A stretch of DNA of 64,000 nucleotides from Ryuthela nishihirai (taxonomy: Eukaryota; Arthropoda; Arachnida; Araneae; Heptathelidae). The stretch lies in contig JAWZYU010000019.1 of assembly GCA_038380435.1 (NCBI GenBank), positions 30,715,801-30,779,800 on the forward strand, in the 5' to 3' direction. Made by a program: the position numbers and the translations under genes. This document shows, piece by piece, positions 55,766 through 64,000 of the stretch. Position 1 is the first letter of the stretch, and every line of letters begins with the position of its first letter. The notes beneath the pieces were generated by a model. It had not been told where the DNA came from, ran no database searches, and saw nothing but the letters and a program-made list of their open reading frames with translations.

Positions 55766-56075
55766 ATCTCAAGGCCTGTTCCTTCAGTGTTTACCAAAAC
55801 TTGGGGGAAAGCAACGTGCAGCTCTGTTGAAGCACATCTCTGACCCTCAGATGTATGCTCTATGTGAAGTGTGTACCAATTTCTTAAAAGGCAATATACC
55901 TGGCTCCCATCGAGTATTAAGGAATTTACGAAGTCACAAGACTGTCATAAGAAGTTTAGCTTCCAAACGTGCATTTGTCCGTCACAAGAAACGTCCCTTG
56001 CAAAAGGAATCGGAATTTTTTCTCCCCCTCCTCACTGCTGCATTACCTCTGTTGGGATCGTTATTTCGAAAATGA
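55755..56075 (+). CDS. Small basic protein with hydrophobic C terminus
   Basis: An intact 106-codon frame. It has Lys/Arg-rich middle segments (LRNLRSHKTVIRSLASKRAF, RHKKRPLQ) and a C-terminal hydrophobic stretch FFLPLLTAALPLLGSLFRK. A similar small gene follows the ATPase in related elements, possibly a minor virion protein with a membrane-active tail. Function is not established. The start overlaps the ATPase end by 11 bases. Confidence 0.7.
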   Translation: MKVRSQGLFLQCLPKLGGKQRAALLKHISDPQMYALCEVCTNFLKGNIPGSHRVLRNLRSHKTVIRSLASKRAFVRHKKRPLQKESEFFLPLLTAALPLLGSLFRK

Positions 56076-56333
56076 TTTCAGTGAAGGCTGTTCAAAGACA
56101 AAACATACGAAAAAAAGTGCGTGATTCAGACACAGAGATGATTATTTAACCAACAATTGGAAGCCCCCCACGAGGTCAAGGTTGACATTCCACAGCAAAT
56201 ATTATCAGTACCTCTGTCGAGACAGAAAATATTATCAGAGACTTTTGGTCAGCCTCAAGACGACATTGTCGATTTTGTTCAACCCCCCATCCATCGAAAG
56301 AAAAGGAAATTAATTGACTGGACTCCATATTGA
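56071..56333 (+). pseudogene. Short lysine-rich ORF, frameshifted
   Basis: ATG 56071 overlaps the preceding stop (ATGA). It reads MISVKAVQRQNIRKKVRDSD, then a stop at 56146. The next frame continues with SVPLSRQKILSETFGQPQ and ends HRKKRKLIDWTPY at TGA 56331-56333. No domain recognised; last gene of the element. Confidence 0.45.
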
Positions 56334-57144
56334 AGATATCTGTTTGAAGAATTGTGTTAAAAATATGAAAGATTCATGTTAAAAATATTGTATGCCTTGT
56401 GTTAAAATGAAACAATGTATTAAAAATTTGTGATATTCAATAACAAAAATTAAAATTGATATACATCTCTGTGTTGTTTACATGAATTAGTTTTTTACAG
56501 CACCACTAGATGGCTCTCCTCTGAAGCATTAGCTTACGAACTCTACTCCTTAAATAGCACAAAGACAGACTTCAAAACTAAGAGCAAAAACTTCTGACCA
56601 GTAGCAAGGAATGACGTAGCAAGTGGCGTGCGAGCTTATATACAGGCAAATGTTATCTCATAAACACCCTAGATACATCTTTCGACATGATCAAGGTTAA
56701 ACGACCTTTACCAATATCTGATAAGCCCCTCGTGAGATAGTTCGGAGTAATCATTGGGAGTAAAGCGCAGTCTGAATTATTTACTTAGTTTCTATTTTTA
56801 ATGAAGGAAATCGTTTATCAGTAGCAAATGTAAACAGATAGTGCATTCACCCTTTGACAATGTAGCGATAAGAACCATCACTCGCTCTGGCGCAGTTGAA
56901 GCTTGTAGATATTAAAATACAAATTCAGATCTTATCAGCAACAAATGCAAATACTGCGCTGCAGATAGTGTGCATTGGTTGTTCTGTCTGCAATCACCCT
57001 CTTGACCTCCTCACCCAATAAGAAGAGACCTGTATCATGCGTTCTGCACGTTTGTTGCAACATGTACGTCACACGACTTGATGAAGATCGAATTTGCAGA
57101 ATATGTAACTTTGTTCAATAATTGCATCAACCGTTCTGAGAGTG
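56334..57144. other. Non-coding right interior of the Polinton-like element
   Basis: Two AT-rich stretches and no frame of note. It is too short for a polymerase gene. TAGCGATAAGAACCATC and similar give nothing recognisable. Confidence 0.6.
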
Positions 57145-57969
57145 GGTTGCCACCAAAAAAAAGTTTAGTGGACTTGGAAAATTTCAGATGAGGTTAGATA
57201 CCAAGGAACGGGAGTTTGTGATCAGTGAGGGGAAGTTTTAATAAAGAGGGGGCAGTACTTTTAATAAGTGGGGTTTTAATAAAGGGCAGGGAATTTTAAT
57301 AAAGGAGGTGGAACTTTTGATAAGGGGTTTTTTAATGAGGGGATTAAAAAATTGGGACTTTGGCTGATGCAATCCTCAAAAATAATTACATTCTGATTGC
57401 TGCCACCCAAAGTATAGTTGGTAGAAACTCTGGGACTTATTCGGAGATTTCTAATAAGGGGGGAGTTTAATAAAGAGGGAGAGGAATTTATTTAATGAGG
57501 GGGGGTGGAATTTTTGATAAGGGTTTTTTTAATGAGGGGGCAAAACTTTTGATACGGGGATTTTTAATGAGGGGAGTCAAGAATTACGACTAAAATTGAA
57601 GGCTTTTTCTAAAAATAGTACTCATCATACACAATAGAGGGCGCCACGGGTTTTAAATAAAGGGGGAGGGATTTTTGATAAAGGGGTTTTTAATGAGGGG
57701 AGGTCAAAAATTGGAAAAATTACGACTAATATTGAGGGTTTTTCTAAAAATAGTACTCATCATATACACTAGATGGCGCCACGTGTTTTTCATAAAGGGG
57801 AGGGATTTTTAATAAGGGGGATTAATTAATTATTAATTATGGATTATCAATTATAAATTACGAATTATTAAATATTAATTATGGACATTAAGTGTGAATA
57901 TTAATAACTGCTGTGACGTCATAGGGGGAAAGCACTAGTGGGGGTATGCTATCCTGTCATGAAACTACT
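57145..57969. repeat. Right terminal inverted repeat of the Polinton-like element
   Basis: Complement of the left repeat, longer by expansion of the AATAAAGGGG-AGGG type blocks. It contains TGACGTCA at 57914-57921 and ends GAAACTACT. Confidence 0.88.
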
Positions 57970-57999
57970 TACAGGCGATGTTATTAACATTGTCACAGC

Positions 58000-58475
58000 A
58001 GTCATCAAAATCATCACACATTTTATCACACATTATACACCTTATCACACATCTTATCACATATTATACATCTTATCACACATAATATACACCATATCAT
58101 CACATATATTATACACCTTATCATCAGACATCTTATCACATTTATACATCTTATCACACATCTTATCCCATCTTATTACATATTATACATCTTATCACAT
58201 ATTATACATCTTATCATCACACATCTTATCACATATTATATATCTTATCACATCTTATACATCTTATCATCACACATCTTATACATCTTATCACACATAT
58301 TATACATCTTATCACACATATTATACATCTTGTTATCACACATTTTATACATCTTGTTATCACACATATTATACATCTTATCACACATATTATACACCTA
58401 TCTTCACACATCTTATCACACATCTTATCACATATTATTCATCTTATCATAACACATCTTATCACATAGTAATAT
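58000..58475. repeat. (ATC/ACA)-rich minisatellite
   Basis: Irregular repeats of ATCTTATCACACAT and ATTATACATCTTATCAC, 14-33 bp. A 185-codon frame spanning 57938-58495 is its translation (His/Thr/Tyr/Ser repeats). It lies within the LINE, between ORF1 and the insertion site. Confidence 0.88.
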
Positions 58476-58559
58476 CAGTATGGTATACTGAATGATCAAG
58501 ACCAGCAGACATGTTAAATATATCACTCATAGTTTTTCTAAATAACTAAATTTCTAATT

Positions 58560-59200
58560 GCTTTAGAATCCTCATCTTTCCTCACGTAGATTTTAGAATC
58601 TCTAACCCATGTAAATTTGCATCATTTTTCCCTTTGCTTGATTTTTACTTCATAAAGTAATTGTTTTTCCTCAGGTGTCATATGATCGCTGATGAAAAAT
58701 TTCCCTTCATGAAAGTTTCCATTTATTTCAGTGCTTTTCAGTTCTTTTTTTGATCTTCCATTTCCTGATCCAAACCTCTTTCGTTTTTCTTGAGCTGAAC
58801 AACACTATAATTGGTTTAATTCTATTTTCATTCCTTTTTGAAATTCTGTGTGCTGCTTGTATTTCCACGTTTTCCTTTTCAATATTCAAGACATTTGCAA
58901 CTTTGGATATCAGATCCGTGATGTTCTCTCGCTTTCCTTCTGGAATACCAATTATCTCAGAGCAGTATATGAAAAATATTAACTCATTTATTTTCCACTC
59001 CAAGATTTTTAACTCTGCTTTCATTTCTTTATTTTCCTCCGTTAATTTTTAATTTTTGCAACTGAATTTCTTTTACAGACTTCGTCATTTTATCCATCAT
59101 TAACATATACTGATCCAATTTAACTGAACAGAATGCCACCCTTTTTTTTTAAATTCCACCATTCTTTCATAATATTGTTTTTGACCGTTGTATTCTTGTC
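58560..59200 (-). pseudogene. LINE ORF1 protein, broken
   Basis: Minus-strand frame 59024-58728 reads SEIIGIPEGKRENITDLISK, VANVLNIEKENVEIQAAHRI and KRNENRIKPIIVLFSSRKTK. The order G-[IV]-P-E...L-x-I...AHR-[IL]...KP-I-[IV]-V-x-F matches the RRM-plus-CTD region of LINE ORF1 (transposase_22-like) nucleic-acid-binding proteins. Upstream the minus strand is Lys/Glu-rich (KMKAELKILEW), compatible with a coiled coil. Same orientation as the endonuclease and RT pieces on the other side of the Polinton-like element. Confidence 0.82.
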
Positions 59201-59294
59201 AAACATATCTGCCGTAAATCTATTAAATTGAAATATCCCGATTGAAATACCCCGACGGTCTTTCTTACTCTGTCTTCACTTCCTCTGTGGTTTT

Positions 59295-59664
59295 GGGGCG
59301 GGGATGGCTCAGTCGGTAGCGCGCCAGGCTCGTAATCTGTAGTTCCCAGGTTCGAGTCCCAGCTGGGTCAGCGTTGAGATTTATCTCCGCAAAATTCCCC
59401 ACCGCAAAATGCCCACGGTCAGTAGGAGACACCGAACGGCTTGGAAATTCCGCCGTCCGTCCGATGGGACGTTAAGCCGTGGCTCCGTGTGCTGGAGAGC
59501 CATACCCTGTGCACGTTAAAGAACACGCTGGATGGCCTTTGCTGGATGATCTGTCTCGCAACAGCTGTTCCAGTGGGTCCCCTGAGCCTTCGGGGTCACT
59601 GTGACCTGGCCATTTAGCACATGATGTGCAAAAAAGTGCCGCTCAGAGGTAAAACAACCCAACT
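59295..59664 (+). repeat. SINE-A with small internal deletions
   Basis: Full head and 3' end. The core has CACCGCAAAATGCCCACGG and a deletion before GAGCCTTCGGGG. Confidence 0.94.
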
Positions 59665-59814
59665 CATTGTGACACAAAATATTGTGCCTGTCATATTTGA
59701 TTAGATAACTTGTCTAATCTGGAAATGTTTTATCATCAACTGCCGTGAAACTGAAAAACAAAATTTTTCATGTTAATGGAGGTTATTAACTAATATTTAA
59801 TTACTTTACTAACT

Positions 59815-60590
59815 GGAGTGCGGGTGCTCAGTCGATAGCGCGCCAGGCTCGTAATCTGCAGTTCACAGGTTCGAGGCCAGCGTTGAGATTTATCTCCGCA
59901 AAACTTCCCCCGGCGCACCCTTCGTCCATAGGGGATACTGATGGGCTTGGAAAGCCGCTGTCCTTCGCATGAGGCGTAAAGCTGGGTCTCTGTGTGGGGT
60001 AGAGCCATACCCTGCGCATGTTAAAGAACACGCTGCATGCACTACTGCATTGACTGGAAGCTAACATCTGTCTCCCAACAGCTGTCCAGTGGGTCCCCTT
60101 CCCCCAACCTTTTCTGAGCCCTCAGACTCCTTGTGACAGTGGGGCGGGGGTGGCTCAGTCGGTAGCGCGCCAGGCTCGTAATCTGTAGTTCCCAGGTTCG
60201 AGTCCCAGCTGGGTCAGCGTTGAGATTTATCTCTGCAAATTTCCCCGCCCTGCCCACGGTCAGTAGGGGACACCGATGGGCTTGGAAAGGCCGCCGTCCG
60301 TCGGATGGGACGTTAAGCCGTGGCCCCGTGTGCGGGAGAGCCATACGCTGTGCACGTTAAAGAACACGCTGGATGGCCTTGACGGGAGGCTACCATCTGT
60401 CTCCCAACAGCTGTTCCAGTGGGTCCCCTCTCCCAACCTTCTCTGAGTTTTCGGAGTCCATGTGACCTGGCCATTTAGCCCATGGTGTGCAAAAAAGTGC
60501 CGCTCAGAGGTAAAACAACCCAACCCTTGTGACAGCCATTTAGCCCATTGTATGCAAAAAAATACTGCTAAGAGATAAAATAACCGAGTC
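59815..60590 (+). repeat. Old SINE-A split by a younger SINE-A
   Basis: Older copy 59815-60139 and 60525-60590; its head has lost several bases (GTGCGGGTGCTCAGTCGATAG). Confidence 0.9.
60140..60524 (+). repeat. Full-length SINE-A nested in SINE-A, 11-bp TSD
   Basis: CCTTGTGACAG at 60129-60139 and 60525-60535. The same part of the older SINE was hit as in the 32774 insertion (CCTTATGACATGG). Confidence 0.96.
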
Positions 60591-61164
60591 AGATATCACC
60601 TATTTACGGAAAAGATCTTGTTTAGCCTTTCGAATTGAAATATCCTATAAAAAAATATAATGCACAAGAAAAAAAACACTGCAACCAAAAAACCCTCTGA
60701 CTTTTTGAATATTTGCTGTTAGTTTCTAAAGAAGGCGTTTTGCCGTCTCGAATAGGCTGTTTTTTTTACGACTGCCACAAAAGAAAGTATTTAAACGGAA
60801 GTAAAAAACGAGAAAAATCCTGTTACACTGTCGTCGCCTTATTTTTGTTATTTTTTTTTAGAAAATATTTGCTTTTTGCTGCCAGTTTCTCCAGGAAATG
60901 TAACAGAAGTATCAAAATCAGATTTACATTCGTGCATGACGCCATCAGTTGAATCTTGACAATTGCAATACGTGTTATAAAAAAACTATCTTTTGTATTT
61001 TCCAGTTTTGTGTGTCAAAAAATGGTTTGAAATTAATTCTTTCTGTTCACGGATATGGACGTCTGCCAGTTTCCATATTTATGGCAGATTTTTTTTCTTT
61101 ATATGAAATTACGTGAAGTGAGAGGATTGTCTTTTATATAAATTCCCAAGGGGAAGGTAAGACG
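60591..61164. other. AT-rich spacer
   Basis: No recognised gene. Confidence 0.4.
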
Positions 61165-61527
61165 ATTGGGTTGGGTTACCTCTGAACGCACTTTTTTGCA
61201 CACCGTGGGTTTAAAAGGTCAGGTCACAAAGGACCCCGAGGGTTCAGAGAAGGTTGGGGGAGGGTGCCCACTGGCACAGCTGTTGGGAGACAGATGGTAG
61301 CCTCCCGTCAAGGCCATCCAGCGTGTTCATTAACGTGCACTGGGTATGACTTCCCGCATGCAGAGCCACGGCTTAACATTCCATCCGACGGACTGCGACC
61401 TTTCCTAACCAGTCGTAGGACGAGGAATATTGCGTAGATAAATCTGAAAACTTGCTCAGCTGGGACTCGAATCTGGGAACTGCAGATTGCGAGCCTGGCG
61501 CTACCGACTGAGCAGCTCCACCCCCTT
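61165..61527 (-). repeat. SINE-A, minus, near full
   Basis: GGGTTGGGTTACCTCTGAACG at left, head complement GGGACTCGAATCTGGGAACT at right. Confidence 0.93.
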
Positions 61528-62351
61528 TGTTTCAGGTTTAATAGCGCATCAGCAATCGATGATGTTCTGCGACAAACTAGACCCTTTCCATTATACATGC
61601 TGAAGGAGAAGAAGAATGTTCGTTTTGCATTTTATTTATTTCCAAGGTAAAGATTCCATCTCATCGGAATATAACCACAGAACTCGAAAACAACAAAAAA
61701 AAAAAAACAAATCTATTTCGACTCTATATCTTGTTGAAAAGAAAAAAATAGGATATATTCATTTCATTCCTTTGATTTCGCAGTTTAAATATTTTAATTA
61801 AAAAAATATCCTAGGAAAGATTGTTTTGCATTCCTTAGGGAAGATGATGGAAGACAAACGTCCTTTTTCATCTTCCTGGAGCCGCCTCTGTTTAAACAAA
61901 TGTCAATACTTTCTATCATTCTGTTCCTAAAGTGGGGAAAAAAGAAATTATTTTGCTTACAAAAGGAGACTAGGAATGAAAAAAAATTCGATGTGTCAAA
62001 ACAGAAAATTCGAAATGGCAAACTTAAAGAAATTGGGTTGAAAAAAGTGTTTTCATTCTGGAAATCGGGTCGTACCTCAGGTGTTTTACGAAACAAATTT
62101 TGCGTTGAAAATAATCGGGAACGTTGACCTTGCACCTTACTTCTCCGGTGAAGTGGATAACTAAAGGTATTCTTGAATCCGAACTCTAACATAAGTAGAG
62201 ATTAATTTTTAACGCAAAATGCAAGGGAGAAATCCGTAAGAAAAATTCGGGGCTGGCTTTAAATTATTTATGATGTTAGGGAGTGTGTGTGTGGGGGGGA
62301 GGGGGATGTACCCAGGATTTAATTTCAGTGGGGGGTCAGAAAATAAAACTT
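61528..62351. other. AT-rich spacer
   Basis: Frames up to 132 codons on the minus strand (61794-62192) lack domains. Unassigned. Confidence 0.35.
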
Positions 62352-62470
62352 GAGAGTGTGGCCGAGTGGTTAGCGTGCTTGGTTAATGATCAAAGGGACC
62401 TAGGTTCGAGCCCCGGAGAAGGCATGGATGTTTGTGTCGTTTTTCTACTGAGGTTGTCTACTGAGGTTTA
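62352..62470 (+). repeat. SINE-B head fragment
   Basis: GAGTGTGGCCGAGTGGTTAG through the B box GGTTCGAGCCCCGG. The body is truncated after a duplicated CTACTGAGGTT. Confidence 0.9.
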
Positions 62471-62494
62471 CTACAGGACGGGGACTTTTCCTAG

Positions 62495-62546
62495 GTAATC
62501 TCAATACTGGCCCAGCTGGGACTCGAACCTAGGAACTGAAGATTAC
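62495..62546 (-). repeat. SINE-A head fragment, minus
   Basis: GGCCCAGCTGGGACTCGAAC with CTAGGAACTGAAGATTAC is the complement of the SINE-A head. Confidence 0.85.
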
Positions 62547-62723
62547 TTTTCCGTGATGGATTTCATTGAAGCAGTTTCCTAAGTTTTTGTTAAGGGCACG
62601 GATTTAGACATTCCTTAAAAGTAAAATTAGCAAAAACAAAAACAATTATATTTTGGATATTTACATTTGTATTTAAATGCATTATACTTCATTTTTCTTT
62701 TATTATGTTTGAATGCAAAATGG

Positions 62724-63030
62724 GTTGGGTTGTTTTACCTCTGAGCGGCACTTTTTAGCACACAATGGGCTAAATGGCCAGGTCACATGGACCCCGAAGG
62801 CTCAGAGAAGGTTGGGGGAGGGGACCCACTGGAATAGCTGTTGGGAGACAGATGGTAGCCTCCCGTCAAGGCCATCCAGCGTGTTCTTTAACGTGCACTG
62901 GATATGACTTTCCCGCACACGGGACCACAGCTTAACGTCCCATCCGACGGACGACGGCCTTTTCAAGCCCATCGGTGTCCCCTACTGACCGTGGGCAGGG
63001 CGGGGCTACCGACTGAGGCACCCCCTCCCC
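62724..63030 (-). repeat. SINE-A, minus, with head deletion and 12-bp TSD
   Basis: AATGCAAAATGG at 62712-62723 and 63031-63042 flanks it. About 80 bases between the core and the first bases of the head are missing (GGGCGGGGCTACCGACTGAG), so the deletion is internal. Confidence 0.93.
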
Positions 63031-63212
63031 AATGCAAAATGGTATTGCCGTATTTGGTTTCTATAAAATTATTTCTCATGTAACCGACAATCCCCATTCT
63101 CCATAAATGCCGAATAACCGTGAGTTTATAGTATTTTGAAAATTACAGAGAACCAAAATCTGGTAAAATTAAATGGGAAAAATTTGTGATAATTAAGGTC
63201 TCGTCAACAATG

Positions 63213-63390
63213 GGGACGGCCGTTGGCTCAGCCAGTAGTGCATCAGGCTTCTAATTATAGTTCTCAGGTTCGAATCCAAACTGCCCCTGAGTTGATATTT
63301 ATCTCCGCCAAGCATTGTGTCAGATATCGTACACCGATGGGCTTTAAAAAGCTGCCATCCGTCAGATGGGGCATTAAGTCGTCGCCTCTT
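63213..63390 (+). repeat. Old SINE-A, head and core part
   Basis: CGTTGGCTCAGCCAGTAGTGC and GGTTCGAATCC, ending at GCATTAAGTCGTCGCC. Confidence 0.85.
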
Positions 63391-63394
63391 GTGG

Positions 63395-63780
63395 AGGTGG
63401 GGTAGCTCAGTGGACAGCACGCCAGGTTCGTAATCGGCAAAACCATTAGTTCGAGCCCCAACTGCGCCAGATTTGAATTTTTTTATTTCTCAGCAAAACT
63501 CCCTGCCCTATTTACTAGTTTCTAGGGGCCACCGTTGGGCTTGGAAAAGCTGGCGTCCTTTGGATGGGACGTAAAGCCATGGCCTGGGGTGTGGGAGAGC
63601 CATACCCTTAGTGCGTTAAAGAACACGTTGGATGGCCTTGACGTGAGGCTACCATCTGTCTTCCAACAGCTGTCCAGTTGTCCCCTCTCCCAACTTTCTC
63701 TGCGCCTTCGGGATCCTTCTGACCTGGCCATTTAGCTCATTGTGAGCAAAAAAAGTACCGCATAGAGGTAAAAATCAACC
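63395..63780 (+). repeat. Diverged SINE-A, full
   Basis: Head GGTAGCTCAGTGGACAGCACGCC, 3' end TAAAAATCAACCCAATC. It follows the previous copy directly. Confidence 0.9.
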
Positions 63781-63783
63781 CAA

Positions 63784-64000
63784 TCAGGTCATAAGGACCC
63801 CAAGGACTCAGAGAAGTTTGGGAAAGCCCTTACCTTTCTATATATAATAGCTGTAACGAAACAGGTGGTAGCCTCCCGTCAAAGCCATCCAGCGAGTTCT
63901 TTAAAGTGCACAGGATATGGTTCTCCCAGCACATGGAAACGGCTCTCATCCGACGGACGTCGATCTTTCCAAACACATTGGTTTCCCCTACTGACAGAGG
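63784..64000 (-). repeat. SINE-A, minus, cut by window end
   Basis: CAGGTCATAAGGACCCCAAG to CCTACTGACAGAGG. The copy has lost its extreme 3' end and runs out of the window. Confidence 0.9.

Larger units (their letters stand above)
48205..57969 (+). mobile_element. Polinton/Maverick-like virus-type element, 9,765 bp, no DNA polymerase gene
   Basis: Ends AGTATTTTCAAGACAGGATA (left) and the complement of AGTAGTTTCATGACAGGATA (right) begin inverted repeats that continue with CCCCCACTAGTGCTTTCCCC and TGACGTCA and remain recognisable for over 500 bp. TACAGA (48199-48204) and TACAGG (57970-57975) are the 6-bp target duplication with one mismatch. Genes on the + strand: proline-rich ORF, RNase H-fold-like gene, PC4-like gene, membrane protein, integrase, penton, pX-like, major capsid, protease, ATPase, basic proteins. 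This is the virion-morphogenesis set of Polintons/adintoviruses. Canonical animal Polintons are 15-20 kb and encode a protein-primed DNA polymerase B; here coding sequence is packed from 49034 to 56333 and none of it is polymerase. Most genes have frameshifts or stops, so the copy is a fossil. Confidence 0.93.

Noticed and set aside
49034..56333. A hidden protein-primed DNA polymerase B gene in the Polinton-like element
   Set aside because: I read the recognisable frames across the interior. All are assigned to other genes or are too short, and no DTDS, KxY or similar PolB block appears on either strand. Only about 800 bp remain on the right, which cannot hold it.
57938..58495. 185-codon open frame rich in His, Thr, Ser and Tyr
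   Set aside because: Translation of the ATCACACATCTTAT-type repeat; it starts in the terminal repeat of the Polinton-like element.

Overview
The window is about 64 kb of repeat-rich eukaryotic DNA that behaves like intronic or intergenic sequence of an arthropod. The arthropod call rests on one clear host exon (39213-39358) coding part of a zona-pellucida (ZP) domain of the cuticle-protein type, and on a Tc1-type transposase of a style common in arthropods. A chelicerate is my guess and is weak. There are no operons, bacterial genes or CRISPR arrays. Nearly all short open frames are antisense or chance readings of repeats.

Two SINE families dominate. SINE-A (about 380 bp; more than 45 full or partial copies) has a tRNA-like head, a conserved core containing GATGGGACGTTAAGCC and GTGCACGTTAAAGAAC, and an AACAACCCAACCC end without poly-A. 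Many copies have clean 11-13 bp target-site duplications (TSDs), and several sit inside older SINE-A copies. SINE-B (about 200 bp) has a different tRNA-like head and a hairpin-bearing body. One member (22265-22491) has a 5S rRNA-derived head on the same body. Other repeats: Tc1, pogo/Tigger-like, mariner-like and hAT-like elements, two palindromic 83-87 bp MITEs, a tRNA-bearing inverted repeat, two solo LTRs, several LINE remnants, a 26-bp-based minisatellite and degenerate tandem arrays.

The main object is a 9,765-bp Polinton/Maverick-like (adintovirus-like) element at 48205-57969. It has AG...CT ends, long terminal inverted repeats, and a 6-bp TSD (TACAGA/TACAGG). All recognisable genes are on the + strand, in this order: proline-rich ORF, RNase H-fold exonuclease-like gene, PC4-like DNA-binding gene, small membrane protein, DDE integrase with chromodomain-like tail, penton/minor capsid, basic pX-like protein, F54H12.2-like major capsid, adenain-like protease, packaging ATPase, and small basic proteins. 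No protein-primed DNA polymerase B is present and there is no room for one. Most genes carry frameshifts or stops, so this is an old copy.

A 226-bp miniature relative (46761-46986) with matching end sequence and a perfect 6-bp TSD (GATGTC) lies 1.2 kb to the left. Both are inserted in one minus-strand LINE whose ORF1 (58560-59200), endonuclease (47519-48204) and reverse transcriptase (45989-46760) are now scattered over 13 kb. A further SINE-A copy interrupts that LINE at its reverse-transcriptase FADD-type motif.

Another recurring feature is a set of perfect or near-perfect short palindromes, mostly where SINE-A copies flip orientation (for example 19879-19916 and 36222-36272). They look like snap-back or template-switch scars.
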